Positions 9,181-17,837 of a stretch of 38,347 bases of DNA are shown here, one piece after another (the stretch's first letter is position 1; each line of letters starts with the position of its first letter). The position numbers were made by a program, and so were the translations under genes. The notes under the pieces were generated by a model. That model was given only the letters and a program-made list of their open reading frames with translations. It made no database searches and was not told the DNA's origin. Source of the DNA: an uncultured Verrucomicrobiae bacterium (GTDB lineage: Bacteria > Verrucomicrobiota > Verrucomicrobiia > Limisphaerales > AAA164-E04); the NCBI GenBank assembly GCA_943788245.1, contig CALSPN010000053.1:1-38347 (forward strand). The letters are read 5' to 3'.

Positions 9181-9848
9181 TTAACTGCTTCGGTTGTTTC
9201 TGCTGTAACTGCCTCTGGCGACAGCTGGGGTTCGCACTTCCATGCCTCTTTTGGCGTAGATATCTTTCTTCAGCTGTAGCTGGCGGAGTGCCTGTAAGGT
9301 TGCTTTGGCGACATTGGCCGCGTTTTTAGAACCTAGAGATTTTGATAAAACGTTTGAGACGCCTGCTGCATCAAGGACCGAGCGCTTACGACTTTACCAG
9401 CAATGACTCCTGTTCCAGGGCAGGCCGGTTTCAAGAGGATATTGGCACCATCGTAGATGGACCGAACCTCATGAGGGATTGTATCATTGCGAAGCGATAC
9501 ACTCACCATTTCTGCGCGAGCGTTGTCGCTGCCCTTCTTGATGGCACTAGCCACCTCACCGGCTTTTCCAAAGCCAAGACCGACTTTACCCTCTCGGTTA
9601 CCAACAACGACCAGTGCGCTGAAGTTGAATCGTCGGCCTCCCTTAACAACTTTGGAGGAGCGATTGATGTAAATGACCTTTTCGAATAACTCTGGACCTC
9701 TGTCATCTTGGTTATTCTGATCCCTACGGGGTCGTCGGTTGAAGCGCCCTCCTCCACCTCCACGGTTGGGCCCGCCTCCGCGGTTGCCTCCCTGGAAAGG
9801 TCCTCGGTTGTTTCTGGAATTTTGACTTGGATTTTGATTTTCAGCCAC
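9181..9848 (-). CDS. rpsE: 30S ribosomal protein S5 with Gly/Arg/Asn-rich N-terminus (one frameshift)
   Basis: S5 acts in decoding fidelity and mRNA unwinding at the entry channel. The double-stranded RNA-binding domain is seen in EKVIYINRSSKVVKGGRRF and the second domain in GTGVIAGKVV. One frame ends early near 9333; a shift near 9390-9398 gives the family end RSVLDAAGVSNVLSKSLGS and a tail stopping at 9181. The repaired protein is about 222 aa against 166 in E. coli. The extra length is mainly a disordered N-terminus rich in Gly, Arg and Asn (GGNRGGGPNRGGGGGRFNRR). The start is GTG at 9848 with AGGAGA 6 nt upstream, one of the few real Shine-Dalgarno sites here. Confidence 0.94.
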
Positions 9849-9854
9849 AGTATA

Positions 9855-9860
9855 TCTCCT
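9855..9860 (-). promoter_or_regulatory. ribosome binding site of rpsE
   Basis: AGGAGA on the minus strand, 6 nt before the GTG start. It supports a start that includes the whole Gly/Arg-rich extension. Confidence 0.75.
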
Positions 9861-9884
9861 ATAAAAATTTAATGCCTACTAGGG

Positions 9885-10250
9885 TCAGAAAGTCAGGCCA
9901 CCATCACGTGCGGCATCTGCTAATGCTTTGACTTTTCCATGGTATTTGGCACCGCTTCGGTCAAAAACGACCTTTTCAATACCTGCTTCCTTGGCGATCG
10001 ATGCAGCTTGAGCTCCTAGTTTGGTAGCACTTGCCACATTGGCTTTGAGTTGACCCCTATCTTCTACTGATTTGTGCATGGAAGATATAGATGCAACAGT
10101 ATGCCCATTGGCATCGTCAATAAATTGAACGTAGATGTTTTTGCCAGTAAAGCGGACACTCATACGAGGTCGTTCCGCGCTACCCACCACTTTTTTCCGG
10201 GTACGCCAACGGCGTTTCTGGACTTTGTATTGATTGTTGTTAGATTTCAT
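9885..10250 (-). CDS. rplR: 50S ribosomal protein L18
   Basis: 121 aa. L18 binds 5S rRNA together with L5. Basic N-terminus (KVQKRRWRTRKKV), then RPRMSVRFTGKNIYVQFIDD and the end VVFDRSGAKYHGKVKALADA match the family. Standard length. Between rplF (40 nt) and rpsE (36 nt). No Shine-Dalgarno. Confidence 0.97.
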   Translation of the reverse strand: MKSNNNQYKVQKRRWRTRKKVVGSAERPRMSVRFTGKNIYVQFIDDANGHTVASISSMHKSVEDRGQLKANVASATKLGAQAASIAKEAGIEKVVFDRSGAKYHGKVKALADAARDGGLTF

Positions 10251-10290
10251 TCTTTGGGTTCACGGATTTTGCCGTGAGCATTATTCAAAA

Positions 10291-10830
10291 TTATTGAACA
10301 GTCTTACCTTCTTTACGTTTGACTTGCTCGTCACTGTAACGCACGCCTTTGCCCTTGTAAGGTTCGGGAGGATAAAAACTGCGGATTTCGGAAGCTACTT
10401 TACCAACAAGCTGTTTATCCGGACCCTCGATCTTAATCTTGGTTCCACCATCTTCGAGGGTTACAACAATCGTGTCAGGTACTGGATAGACGATTTCGTG
10501 CGAATATCCTAGATTCAGTGTGATTTTCTTGTTGGCCAACGTAGCCTTGAAACCAACGCCCTGAATTTCAAGCTGCTTGACGAAACCTTTGCTTACACCA
10601 ATCACCATGTTCTGGATCAAGGAGCGTACGAGTCCATGTATGGCTTTCGATTCCTTGTTGTCGTTTGGTCGCGAAACAAGGATTTGTTGATCATCAACCT
10701 TGACAGTGGCCAAATGGGGTACATCCAGAGTTAATTTGCCGTTAGGGCCTTCAACTGCTACATGCTGGTTCTTTACCTGAACCTTAACTTTGTCCGGAAT
10801 GATTACCGGGATTTTACCAATGCGTGACAT
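10291..10830 (-). CDS. rplF: 50S ribosomal protein L6
   Basis: 179 aa, two L6 folds that bind 23S rRNA near the sarcin-ricin loop and factor site. Start MSRIGKIPVIIPDKVKV; the C-terminal signature PEPYKGKGVRYSDEQVKRKEG is intact. Standard spc position between rpsH (23 nt) and rplR (40 nt). A-rich leader with no Shine-Dalgarno. Confidence 0.97.
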   Translation of the reverse strand: MSRIGKIPVIIPDKVKVQVKNQHVAVEGPNGKLTLDVPHLATVKVDDQQILVSRPNDNKESKAIHGLVRSLIQNMVIGVSKGFVKQLEIQGVGFKATLANKKITLNLGYSHEIVYPVPDTIVVTLEDGGTKIKIEGPDKQLVGKVASEIRSFYPPEPYKGKGVRYSDEQVKRKEGKTVQ

Positions 10831-10853
10831 TTTAAAATTTCTTTAAGATTCAA

Positions 10854-11237
10854 TTACCAGACGTAGCATAGAAGTTCACCGCCGACGTTGTCTCTGCGAG
10901 CTTGGGTCCCTGTCATCAAACCACGAGAGGTTGATACGATAGAGATTCCCATACCCCCAAGAACTTTGGGCACTTCGGCAGATCCAACATAGCGTCTTAG
11001 GCCTGGTTTACTCACTTTTTTCAAGCCAGCAAAAACACCAACACGTCCGTTGTATTTCAATGCAATCTGCAATTTTTTGATATTGTCGCCAGACACTTGA
11101 TAGTCAGTGATAAAACCTTCTTTTTTCAAGATGTCAGCGATACTTTCTTTGACTTTGGAATGACGTAACTCTACTTGGGGCAGGAGTGCTGCGTTAGCGT
11201 TACGCAAGATAGTCAGCATGTCAGCTATAGGATCCAT
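10854..11237 (-). CDS. rpsH: 30S ribosomal protein S8
   Basis: 127 aa. Primary binder of the 16S central domain; in E. coli it is the repressor of the spc operon. Start MDPIADMLTILRNA; C-terminal signature GISIVSTSRGLMTGTQARR and terminal GGELLCYVW are intact. Between rpsN (15 nt) and rplF (23 nt). I did not find an obvious S8-binding mimic upstream of rplE, but folding was not computed. Confidence 0.97.
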   Translation of the reverse strand: MDPIADMLTILRNANAALLPQVELRHSKVKESIADILKKEGFITDYQVSGDNIKKLQIALKYNGRVGVFAGLKKVSKPGLRRYVGSAEVPKVLGGMGISIVSTSRGLMTGTQARRDNVGGELLCYVW

Positions 11238-11252
11238 ATTATCAAATTTTCT

Positions 11253-11522
11253 TTACCAGCTGGCTTTTGTAATACCCGGAATCAGTCCATGCAGGGCCAT
11301 TTCACGAAAAGTTAATCGTGATACCCCGAACTTACGGAAGTAACCGTGACGACGACCTGAGATCTTACAACGGTTTACGACACGCGTGGGGCTGGCATTG
11401 CGGGGTAACTTTGTTAAGCCTGCGTAATCACGTTTTGCACGTAATTCAGATCTTAATTCCGCGTACTTTTCAACCACACGTTGCTTTTTTTTGTTACGTT
11501 CTTTCCAAGCAGATTTTGCCAT
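11253..11522 (-). CDS. rpsN: 30S ribosomal protein S14 (zinc-free form)
   Basis: 89 aa, the long form without CxxC zinc knuckles: [54 protein letters not shown], with the typical end [10 protein letters not shown]. Head protein of the 30S subunit. Between rplE (32 nt) and rpsH (15 nt). No Shine-Dalgarno. Confidence 0.97.
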   Translation of the reverse strand: MAKSAWKERNKKKQRVVEKYAELRSELRAKRDYAGLTKLPRNASPTRVVNRCKISGRRHGYFRKFGVSRLTFREMALHGLIPGITKASW

Positions 11523-11554
11523 AGGATATTCTGGTTTTGATTCTTAAAGTCAGT

Positions 11555-12094
11555 TTACTTGGTGAAAGGCATCCCCATGAGTGTAAGTAGCTCGTGGGCG
11601 TCTGTATCGTTCGCCGCAGATGTGACAATCGTGATGTCCATCCCCTGTTGTCGCTTTACCTTGTCCAATTCTATTTCAGGGAAAATGCTTTGATCATTGA
11701 TTCCGAGTGAATAATTGCCTCTTCCATCAAAGGCTTTTTTTGAGATACCGCGGAAATCTCGAATTCGAGGCAATGCTGCAGTCACCAAACGATCAAAGAA
11801 TTCCCACATGGTGGTTCTTCGAAGTGTTACTTTGCACCCAATGGCCTGGCCTTGTCTTAGTTTAAAGTTAGAAACACTTTTTCTAGCAAGACAATAAACG
11901 GGTTTGCGGCCTGTAATTGTTGTTAAGTCTGCCGCGGCGTTTTCAAGTGCACCTTTTTCAACCATTCCACTGACACCCATGTTAATGACTATCTTGTTGA
12001 TGGCGGGCACCTGATGAACATTGGAAAACTTCCCATCCTTCAACAGTTGCGGACGAATTTCTTTTACGTATTTATCAAAAAGTCTCGGTTTCAT
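11555..12094 (-). CDS. rplE: 50S ribosomal protein L5
   Basis: 179 aa. Binds 5S rRNA and forms the B1b bridge to S13. Motifs: INKIVINMGVSG, TGRKPVYCLARKSVSNFKLR, QGQAIGCKVTLR, RDFRGISKKAFDGRGNYSLG and the terminal TDAHELLTLMGMPF. Between rplX (23 nt) and rpsN (32 nt). Weak AAAGG just upstream of the ATG. Confidence 0.97.
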   Translation of the reverse strand: MKPRLFDKYVKEIRPQLLKDGKFSNVHQVPAINKIVINMGVSGMVEKGALENAAADLTTITGRKPVYCLARKSVSNFKLRQGQAIGCKVTLRRTTMWEFFDRLVTAALPRIRDFRGISKKAFDGRGNYSLGINDQSIFPEIELDKVKRQQGMDITIVTSAANDTDAHELLTLMGMPFTK

Positions 12095-12117
12095 ATAACC
12101 TTTGTGGGTTGATCGTA

Positions 12118-12375
12118 TCAGGCAGTCTCGCGTTTGGCATCATAGCGTTCTGACTTCATCACATTTGAGATGTGAATTGCAGCTTCGCGCTCAAGAATCG
12201 TTCCTTCAGGATGTTGTTGATTGCGTTTAACATGTTTTTTGATGATATTGATACCTTCAACAATCACGCGCTCTTTTTTCGGTACGACCTGAATAATTTT
12301 CCCTCGTTTACCTTTTTCTGCTCCCGCTATGACGACCACCTCGTCGCCTCGTTTGACATGAAATTTTGTGGGCAT
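12118..12375 (-). CDS. rplX: 50S ribosomal protein L24
   Basis: 85 aa, slightly short for the family. Assembly initiator of the 50S subunit with a KOW motif near residues 8-35 ([20 protein letters not shown]), followed by [20 protein letters not shown]. Only 6 nt from rplN, so translation is probably coupled. Confidence 0.97.
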   Translation of the reverse strand: MPTKFHVKRGDEVVVIAGAEKGKRGKIIQVVPKKERVIVEGINIIKKHVKRNQQHPEGTILEREAAIHISNVMKSERYDAKRETA

Positions 12376-12381
12376 GATGAT

Positions 12382-12747
12382 TTAAATAACTTCTGGGGCC
12401 AATGAAACGATTTTCATGAAGCGCTTCTCACGTAGTTCGCGAGCAACTGGACCGAAAATACGTGTCCCTTTAGGGTTTTTGTCTTTGTCAATGATCACAA
12501 CGGCATTGCTGTCAAATCTTAAGACCGACCCATCGGCGCGGTGAATGGCTTTACGGGTTCTCACTACAACAGCATTAACCACGTCGCCTTTTTTGACAGA
12601 TCCGTCTGGTGCAGCTTCCTTGATGTGCACCTTCAACACATCACCGATTTTGGCGTAGCGCTGTGTTTTACCCAACGCAGCAATGGCGGAAGCCTTTTTG
12701 GCTCCCGTGTTGTCTGCCACGTTTAAAACTGAACGTAATTGTAACAT
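12382..12747 (-). CDS. rplN: 50S ribosomal protein L14
   Basis: 121 aa, standard. Binds 23S rRNA at the subunit interface. Start [39 protein letters not shown] and the terminal SLAPEVI are typical. First spc gene in E. coli; here it follows rpsQ by 18 nt with no hairpin between. It has a clear AGGAG 6 nt before the ATG. Confidence 0.97.
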   Translation of the reverse strand: MLQLRSVLNVADNTGAKKASAIAALGKTQRYAKIGDVLKVHIKEAAPDGSVKKGDVVNAVVVRTRKAIHRADGSVLRFDSNAVVIIDKDKNPKGTRIFGPVARELREKRFMKIVSLAPEVI

Positions 12748-12753
12748 ATTTAA

Positions 12754-12758
12754 CTCCT
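12754..12758 (-). promoter_or_regulatory. ribosome binding site of rplN
   Basis: AGGAG on the minus strand, 6 nt before the ATG. An exception among neighbours that mostly lack such a site. Confidence 0.75.
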
Positions 12759-12765
12759 AAACGAT

Positions 12766-13038
12766 TTAGACTTCAGCTTGATGGGTTATTTCAACCAGCC
12801 GCCAGCATTTGCTTTTTGACAGTGGCCTTGTTTCCTGAATCCTGACCTGATCTCCTACCTTGGCTTGGCTCTTTTCATCATGTGCATAGCACTTGCTGAA
12901 TACGGTCACGATCTTTTTAAATCTAGGATGAGTGATACGGCGTCGTACTCTTACAACGATGGTTTTTTCCATCTTGTCAGAGATAACCTCGCCGATGCGA
13001 AGTTTGCGATGCCCGCGTGTTGTTTGCTCTTCAGACAT
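12766..13038 (-). CDS. rpsQ: 30S ribosomal protein S17
   Basis: 90 aa OB-fold primary 16S binder. RKLRIGEVISDKMEKTIVVR, then THPRFKKIVTVFSKCYAHDE and the signature GDQVRIQETRPLSKSKCWRL are intact. Between rpmC (14 nt) and rplN (18 nt). Confidence 0.97.
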   Translation of the reverse strand: MSEEQTTRGHRKLRIGEVISDKMEKTIVVRVRRRITHPRFKKIVTVFSKCYAHDEKSQAKVGDQVRIQETRPLSKSKCWRLVEITHQAEV

Positions 13039-13052
13039 GATTTGAAATATAA

Positions 13053-13262
13053 TTACTTGGCGTCGGCTTGCTGGCGCAAAACGGACAACTGCGTTTCGAC
13101 TCTAGCGATACCTCGCCTGAGATCCCGTAAGCGCGAGGGTTTTTCCAGTTGGCTACTAGCCTTCTGGAGTTTTAGATTAAAAAGTTCCTGTCGCATTTCC
13201 CGCCCCTTGGCGACCAATTCGGCCTGAGACAGTTCAACGACTTCTGAGAATTTTACAGCCAT
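13053..13262 (-). CDS. rpmC: 50S ribosomal protein L29
   Basis: 69 aa helical protein at the tunnel exit, part of the docking site for SRP and trigger factor. MAVKFSEVVELSQAELVAKG, FNLKLQKASSQLEKPSRLRD and the terminal RRGIARVETQLSVLRQ match the family. Only 4 nt after rplP. Confidence 0.96.
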   Translation of the reverse strand: MAVKFSEVVELSQAELVAKGREMRQELFNLKLQKASSQLEKPSRLRDLRRGIARVETQLSVLRQQADAK

Positions 13263-13266
13263 ATGA

Positions 13267-13686
13267 TCAACCTAACTTGTGTCTTGAAATAAATTTAGTT
13301 CGGATCGGCAATTTTGAGGCTGCCAAACGGAGGGATTCACGTGCTACACTTTCAGGAACTCCATCCAATTCAAAAAGGATGTTGGCTGGACGGATAACAG
13401 CTACCCACCCCGCTACAGGCCCCTTACCTTTTCCCATTCGCACTTCGAGTGGTTTTTTGGTGAATGTTTTATCTGGAAAAACTCGAATCCAGACCTTCCC
13501 GCGTCGTTTCATGTTACGGGTGATGGCAACACGAGCAGCTTCGATCACTTTGTTATTCAACCAGCAACGCTCAAGGGCTTGGAGACCAAACTCGCCGAAG
13601 GCGACGGTTTCCCCCCTACGTGCCAGACCGGCACGATTGCCGCGATGCATGCGCCTGTATTTTACCCTAGATGGCATCAATGGCAT
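13267..13686 (-). CDS. rplP: 50S ribosomal protein L16
   Basis: 139 aa. Organises the A-site finger and contacts t[23 protein letters not shown], then [20 protein letters not shown], the segment [20 protein letters not shown] (including the Arg hydroxylated in some bacteria) and the end [13 protein letters not shown] are all present. A weak AAAGG lies 7 nt before the ATG. Between rpsC (34 nt) and rpmC (4 nt). Confidence 0.97.
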   Translation of the reverse strand: MPLMPSRVKYRRMHRGNRAGLARRGETVAFGEFGLQALERCWLNNKVIEAARVAITRNMKRRGKVWIRVFPDKTFTKKPLEVRMGKGKGPVAGWVAVIRPANILFELDGVPESVARESLRLAASKLPIRTKFISRHKLG

Positions 13687-13720
13687 AATTTAACCTTTCT
13701 TAATAATTAATAAAAATTTG

Positions 13721-14386
13721 TTAGACGGATTCCGTGTAAGCAGGGCGCTCAGGTTTATCAAGTTTGATATCTCCCTTACAAATCCAACACTTCACTCCCA
13801 AAATTCCGTATAAAGTTTTCGCTTCTGAGAATCCATAATCAATGTTCGCTCTCAGGGTGTGCAGTGGAACTCGTCCTTGATTGTATGATTCGACTCTGGC
13901 GAGTTCTGCACCACCAAGACGACCAGCGCAACGAATACGAATTCCGTCTGCGCCAAAGTCCATGGTGGTTTGGAGTGCTTTTTTCATCGCACGGCGAAAA
14001 GATACGCGACGTTCGAGTTGTAGTGAGATGTTCTCGGCAACAAGTTGTGCGTTGAGTTCAGGGTTTTTAACTTCCTGAATATCGACGTAAACTTCTTTGC
14101 CGGTCATCAAGCTGAGTTGCTCCTTGATTTTATCGATTTCAGCTCCTTTGCGACCGATCACAACACCAGGTCGTGCAGTGTGGATAGTCACTCGACAGCG
14201 AGACGCTGCGCGTTCGATCTGAATTCGAGGCACGGCGGCCGTTTCTAGTTTTCTCTTTAAAAACGAACGGATCTGATGATCCTCCGCCAGCAATTCTCCG
14301 AAGTGTTTCTTGTCAGAGAACCATTTGGATCGCCAGTCACGATTGAGGGCGATTCTTAAACCGATTGGATTGGCTTTTTGTCCCAT
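13721..14386 (-). CDS. rpsC: 30S ribosomal protein S3
   Basis: 221 aa. Forms the mRNA entry channel with S4 and S5. Start [22 protein letters not shown] domain with [20 protein letters not shown] (GRKG loop); C-terminal S3 domain [20 protein letters not shown] and [13 protein letters not shown]. Length normal. 9 nt from rplV. Confidence 0.97.
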   Translation of the reverse strand: MGQKANPIGLRIALNRDWRSKWFSDKKHFGELLAEDHQIRSFLKRKLETAAVPRIQIERAASRCRVTIHTARPGVVIGRKGAEIDKIKEQLSLMTGKEVYVDIQEVKNPELNAQLVAENISLQLERRVSFRRAMKKALQTTMDFGADGIRIRCAGRLGGAELARVESYNQGRVPLHTLRANIDYGFSEAKTLYGILGVKCWICKGDIKLDKPERPAYTESV

Positions 14387-14395
14387 AATTACAGA

Positions 14396-14731
14396 TTAGC
14401 TAAGATCAGAGACGACTATTTTTACGTGGCACGAACGTTTAAGGATAGGACCAGCAGATCCGCGTGCTTTCGGAATAAAACGTTTCATGACAGGTCCGTG
14501 ACCGGCAACTGCCATTTTGACAACGAGTGATTCAGGTCGTGCATTATTGTTATGTTCTGCGTTGGCAATGGCACTTTTAAGTGTCTTTGCTACAACACGT
14601 GCAGATTTTCGTGGAACAGCTCCTAAAACAGCAACTGCTTGAAGTGCATTCATTCCTTGAATCTGGCGGACGACTTCCCGCATTTTTTGTGCAGACATCC
14701 GGACGTTTTTTGTAATGGCTTGAACTTCCAT
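14396..14731 (-). CDS. rplV: 50S ribosomal protein L22
   Basis: 111 aa. Its beta hairpin lines the peptide exit tunnel with L4. Family segments: MEVQAITKNVRMSAQKMREV, then KTLKSAIANAEHNNNA and KRFIPKARGSAGPILKRSCH, with VVSDLS at the end. 4 nt after rpsS. No residue change obviously linked to macrolide resistance. Confidence 0.97.
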   Translation of the reverse strand: MEVQAITKNVRMSAQKMREVVRQIQGMNALQAVAVLGAVPRKSARVVAKTLKSAIANAEHNNNARPESLVVKMAVAGHGPVMKRFIPKARGSAGPILKRSCHVKIVVSDLS

Positions 14732-14735
14732 ACTA

Positions 14736-15014
14736 TTATTTAGTCACCTTGGCAGTATGTGCACCATGGCCTTTGAATGTTCGTGTCAGTGCGAATTCTC
14801 CCAATTTGTGCCCCACCATGTTTTCAGTGATAAAAACAGTGATGAATACTTTGCCATTGTGAACATTCACGGTGTTCCCTACAAGTTCGGGAGTGACAGT
14901 CGATCGACGAGACCAAGTTTTGATGGGACGCTTTTTCCCACTTTCATTCATCTTGTCGATTTTTCTTTGAAGACTCTCATCTACAAAAAACCCCTTTTTA
15001 ATTGAACGTGACAT
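14736..15014 (-). CDS. rpsS: 30S ribosomal protein S19
   Basis: 92 aa head protein, partner of S13. [20 protein letters not shown], then [20 protein letters not shown] and the signature [20 protein letters not shown] are intact. Between rplB (10 nt) and rplV (4 nt). Confidence 0.97.
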   Translation of the reverse strand: MSRSIKKGFFVDESLQRKIDKMNESGKKRPIKTWSRRSTVTPELVGNTVNVHNGKVFITVFITENMVGHKLGEFALTRTFKGHGAHTAKVTK

Positions 15015-15024
15015 AGGTCAGAAA

Positions 15025-15879
15025 TTACTTGAGCTTATTGGGTCGACCGTCGCGGCGAACCAGAATGAATTTATTGGATGTTTTATGCTTGTTACGGGTT
15101 TTATAACCTTTAGCTAACAAGCCCCAGGGTGAGACCAAATGTTGACGCCCACCGCCGCCTTTGGATTTCCCGTTACCACCACCATTGGGGTGATCAACAG
15201 GGTTGCGAACAAGACCGCGAGTCATTGGACGCCTACCAAGGTGACGATTACGACCAGCTTTGCCGATAATGATTTTTTCGTGATCTGTGTTACCCACTTG
15301 CCCTATGGTCGCTTGGCATTTGCAGTGGATACGCCGTATTTCGCCGGATGGCATTTTAATCTGCGCATAATCACCGTCACGTGACATCAGAGTTGCAAAA
15401 CTACCAGCAGTGCGGGCAATTTGCCCTCCACGTCCTGGTATCAACTCAATATTATGTACCGGTGTGGCTACAGGAATGCTACCCAGCGGCATTGAATTAC
15501 CTACTTCTGCTGGGGCTTCTGGGCCGCTCATCAGTTTGGTTCCAATTTCCATTCCTACAGGTGCAACGATATATCGTTTCTCACCATCTGAATATTGCAA
15601 AAGCGCGAGACGTGCCGAACGCATTGGATCGTATTCAATCGCGATGACTTCGGCCTCGACACCATGTTTGTTGCGGCGAAAATCTACCGTACGGATTTTT
15701 TGCTTGTGACCTCCTCCAATTGCACGAGCGGTGATCCTTCCGTAACAATTGCGTCCACCGGTTTTCTTCTTGGTCTTGACTAGTTTCTTTTCAGGCTTTT
15801 TCTTCGTAATGTTAGAAAAATCTGAAACTGTCAGGAATCGGCGACCAGGAGTTAATGGTCTAAATGTTTTAACTGGCAT
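15025..15879 (-). CDS. rplB: 50S ribosomal protein L2
   Basis: 284 aa. Needed for subunit joining and peptidyl transferase function. GRNCYGRITARAIGGGHKQK, then PGRGGQIARTAGSFATLMSR and the C-terminal loop RGLVRNPVDHPNGGGNGKSK containing the conserved His of HPNGGG (E. coli His229 equivalent). Length is near the family norm of 275. 14 nt from rplW. Confidence 0.97.
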   Translation of the reverse strand: MPVKTFRPLTPGRRFLTVSDFSNITKKKPEKKLVKTKKKTGGRNCYGRITARAIGGGHKQKIRTVDFRRNKHGVEAEVIAIEYDPMRSARLALLQYSDGEKRYIVAPVGMEIGTKLMSGPEAPAEVGNSMPLGSIPVATPVHNIELIPGRGGQIARTAGSFATLMSRDGDYAQIKMPSGEIRRIHCKCQATIGQVGNTDHEKIIIGKAGRNRHLGRRPMTRGLVRNPVDHPNGGGNGKSKGGGGRQHLVSPWGLLAKGYKTRNKHKTSNKFILVRRDGRPNKLK

Positions 15880-15893
15880 AGGTTCTATTCCGA

Positions 15894-16175
15894 TTAAGTT
15901 AATTCAATTTTGTCACCACTTTTCAGTGTGACCATGGCTTTTTTCCAATTCGCAGCACGCCCTGCTTGTTTGGTGCGCTGACGCCGCTTCTTGCCATGTA
16001 CGTTCAAGGTGTTTACTCGAACAACTTTGACTTTGAACAATTCTTCCACGGCAGCCCGGATCTGAAATTTGTTGGCGCGAGGATTGGCCACTACAGTGTA
16101 CTGATTGTAATCGTGTGACTGTTCAGTCCCCTTTTCTGTCACTCTGACTGTTTTAATTATATCGTAAGCGTTCAT
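15894..16175 (-). CDS. rplW: 50S ribosomal protein L23
   Basis: 93 aa. Main docking site for trigger factor and SRP at the tunnel exit. VRVTEKGTEQSHDYNQYTVV, then ANKFQIRAAVEELFKVKVVR and NVHGKKRRQRTKQAGRAANW match the family. Between rplD (11 nt) and rplB (14 nt). Confidence 0.96.
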   Translation of the reverse strand: MNAYDIIKTVRVTEKGTEQSHDYNQYTVVANPRANKFQIRAAVEELFKVKVVRVNTLNVHGKKRRQRTKQAGRAANWKKAMVTLKSGDKIELT

Positions 16176-16186
16176 TGTCAGAAAAA

Positions 16187-16810
16187 TTAGCTGAGTCTTG
16201 ATTGCAGTCCACTGAACGCGTCTCTTGTGATGATGATGCGATCGTATTTGAGTGTGTCATATGTATTCAAAGACTCACTGGTGGTCACTCCAACATAGGA
16301 AACATTGCGTGTGGAAAGCTGTAAATTTTGATCTGGATTGTTAGTTACCAGAAGTGCAGTGCCGTCGACCTTCAGATTATCCAAGATGCGGATGAAATCT
16401 TTGGTTTTGGGTTGATCAATGCTTATTTGGTCAACCACGAGGACTTCACCGGATTTGATACGCTCAGTAAGTGCCTTTTGCAGCGCCAGCTTGCGTGTTT
16501 TCTTGTTAACATCTTTTCGGAAATCTCGAGGCCGTGGACCAAAAACAACGCCGCCGCCTCGCCAGATAGGAGATTGGAAAGAACCTGCTCGTGCACGCCC
16601 TGTGCCTTTCTGCCGCCAAGGTTTCTTGCCAGTACCAGCGACTTCAGAACGTGTTTTTGCGCAGGCCGTGCCGCTCCGCTGTGAGGCCATGTAAGCTACA
16701 ACAGTATCATGCACCGCCTGTAACCCCTTGTCGCCCTCTTCAACAAGTGTAAAGGGAACTTCCATCTCCTCTACAGATTCCCCATTTGTATTTTGAACGT
16801 TAATTTTCAT
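16187..16810 (-). CDS. rplD: 50S ribosomal protein L4
   Basis: 207 aa. Tunnel constriction protein with L22; in E. coli it is the S10 operon autoregulator, acting on the mRNA leader. The extended loop KTRSEVAGTGKKPWRQKGTG, then RARAGSFQSPIWRGGGVVFG, is typical, as is PRPRDFRKDVNKKTRKLALQ. Between rplC (24 nt) and rplW (11 nt). The S10 leader used for L4 control in E. coli has no visible counterpart in the 34 nt before rpsJ. Confidence 0.97.
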   Translation of the reverse strand: MKINVQNTNGESVEEMEVPFTLVEEGDKGLQAVHDTVVAYMASQRSGTACAKTRSEVAGTGKKPWRQKGTGRARAGSFQSPIWRGGGVVFGPRPRDFRKDVNKKTRKLALQKALTERIKSGEVLVVDQISIDQPKTKDFIRILDNLKVDGTALLVTNNPDQNLQLSTRNVSYVGVTTSESLNTYDTLKYDRIIITRDAFSGLQSRLS

Positions 16811-16834
16811 TACTTATGCGCCCTTTCTACGGCC

Positions 16835-17479
16835 TCATGCTTTCTTTTTGGGCTTCTTGACTGCTTCACGGATGACAACATAATCACCTGCTGCACCCGG
16901 AATCGCCCCTTTGATTAGCAGCAAATTGTCTTCTCCACGAACCTTGACTACTTTTAAGCTTTGAATGGTACGGCGGGCCTGACCCATGTGGCCTGGCATC
17001 TTTTTGCCCTTGGCAACCCAACCGGGTGTGGAACCAGACCCTATGGAACCTGGACGGCGCTTCCAACCTTTAGCACCATGAGTTGCACGACCTCCACTAA
17101 AATTCCATCGTTTCATGACGCCTTGGAAACCACGGCCTTTTGTCAGGCCAATGGCATCCACAAAGTCACCTTCGTCGAAGCAGTCTTCCACCTTAACCAC
17201 ATCACCCGACTTGACATCAAGCGTGAAATCACGAAATTCGCGAATTCTTTTAAAACCAGTGGTTTTATGCTTTGAAAAATGTCCTAACGTTGGCTTGGTG
17301 AGTCGTTGATCTTTCTGAGGATCGAACGCTAGTTGGACAGCGCTGTAACCATCTGTATCAGGCGTTTTGCATTGAACAACATGGTTTGGTCCACACTCAA
17401 CGACTGTCACACTGGTGGCAGTACCATCACTGTTGTAAACGCGCGTCTGGCCTAATTTTTTACCTAGTAATCCTAACAT
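16835..17479 (-). CDS. rplC: 50S ribosomal protein L3
   Basis: 214 aa. Assembly initiator reaching the peptidyl transferase centre. MLGLLGKKLGQTRVYNSDG, then TKGRGFQGVMKRWNFSGGRA, and the extended loop GSIGSGSTPGWVAKGKKMPG with HMGQARRT. The Gln methylated by PrmB in E. coli has an equivalent position in this loop, but Val-Ala occupies the region, so I make no claim. 15 nt from rpsJ. Confidence 0.97.
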   Translation of the reverse strand: MLGLLGKKLGQTRVYNSDGTATSVTVVECGPNHVVQCKTPDTDGYSAVQLAFDPQKDQRLTKPTLGHFSKHKTTGFKRIREFRDFTLDVKSGDVVKVEDCFDEGDFVDAIGLTKGRGFQGVMKRWNFSGGRATHGAKGWKRRPGSIGSGSTPGWVAKGKKMPGHMGQARRTIQSLKVVKVRGEDNLLLIKGAIPGAAGDYVVIREAVKKPKKKA

Positions 17480-17494
17480 TATATCGCGTCTTTC

Positions 17495-17803
17495 TTAAAT
17501 CTTAATGGTGATGTCCACACCCGCTGGTAGATTGAGTTTCTTAAGCTCATCCACTGTTTTCGCGGTTGGTTCTAATATATCCAGTAAACGCTTGTGAGTG
17601 CGTTGCTCAAATGTTTCATGAGATTTTTTATCCACGTGAGGCGACCTGCCAACAGTAAATCTCTCAATACGAGTTGGCAAAGGAATAGGTCCTGCCACAC
17701 GAGCCCCTGACCGCTTAACGGTCTCCACTATTTCCTGGGCAGACTGATCAATCACACGATGATCATAGGCCTTCAGTCGAATACGTATTCTTTGTCCTGC
17801 CAT
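17495..17803 (-). CDS. rpsJ: 30S ribosomal protein S10
   Basis: 102 aa head protein; with NusB it also acts in antitermination. [20 protein letters not shown], then [20 protein letters not shown] and [20 protein letters not shown] are standard. It follows fusA by 34 nt with no tufA between, so the str and S10 clusters are joined directly. Confidence 0.97.
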   Translation of the reverse strand: MAGQRIRIRLKAYDHRVIDQSAQEIVETVKRSGARVAGPIPLPTRIERFTVGRSPHVDKKSHETFEQRTHKRLLDILEPTAKTVDELKKLNLPAGVDITIKI

Positions 17804-17837
17804 AATTTATAAAGAACGAGGTTAATAACTGTGTTTA

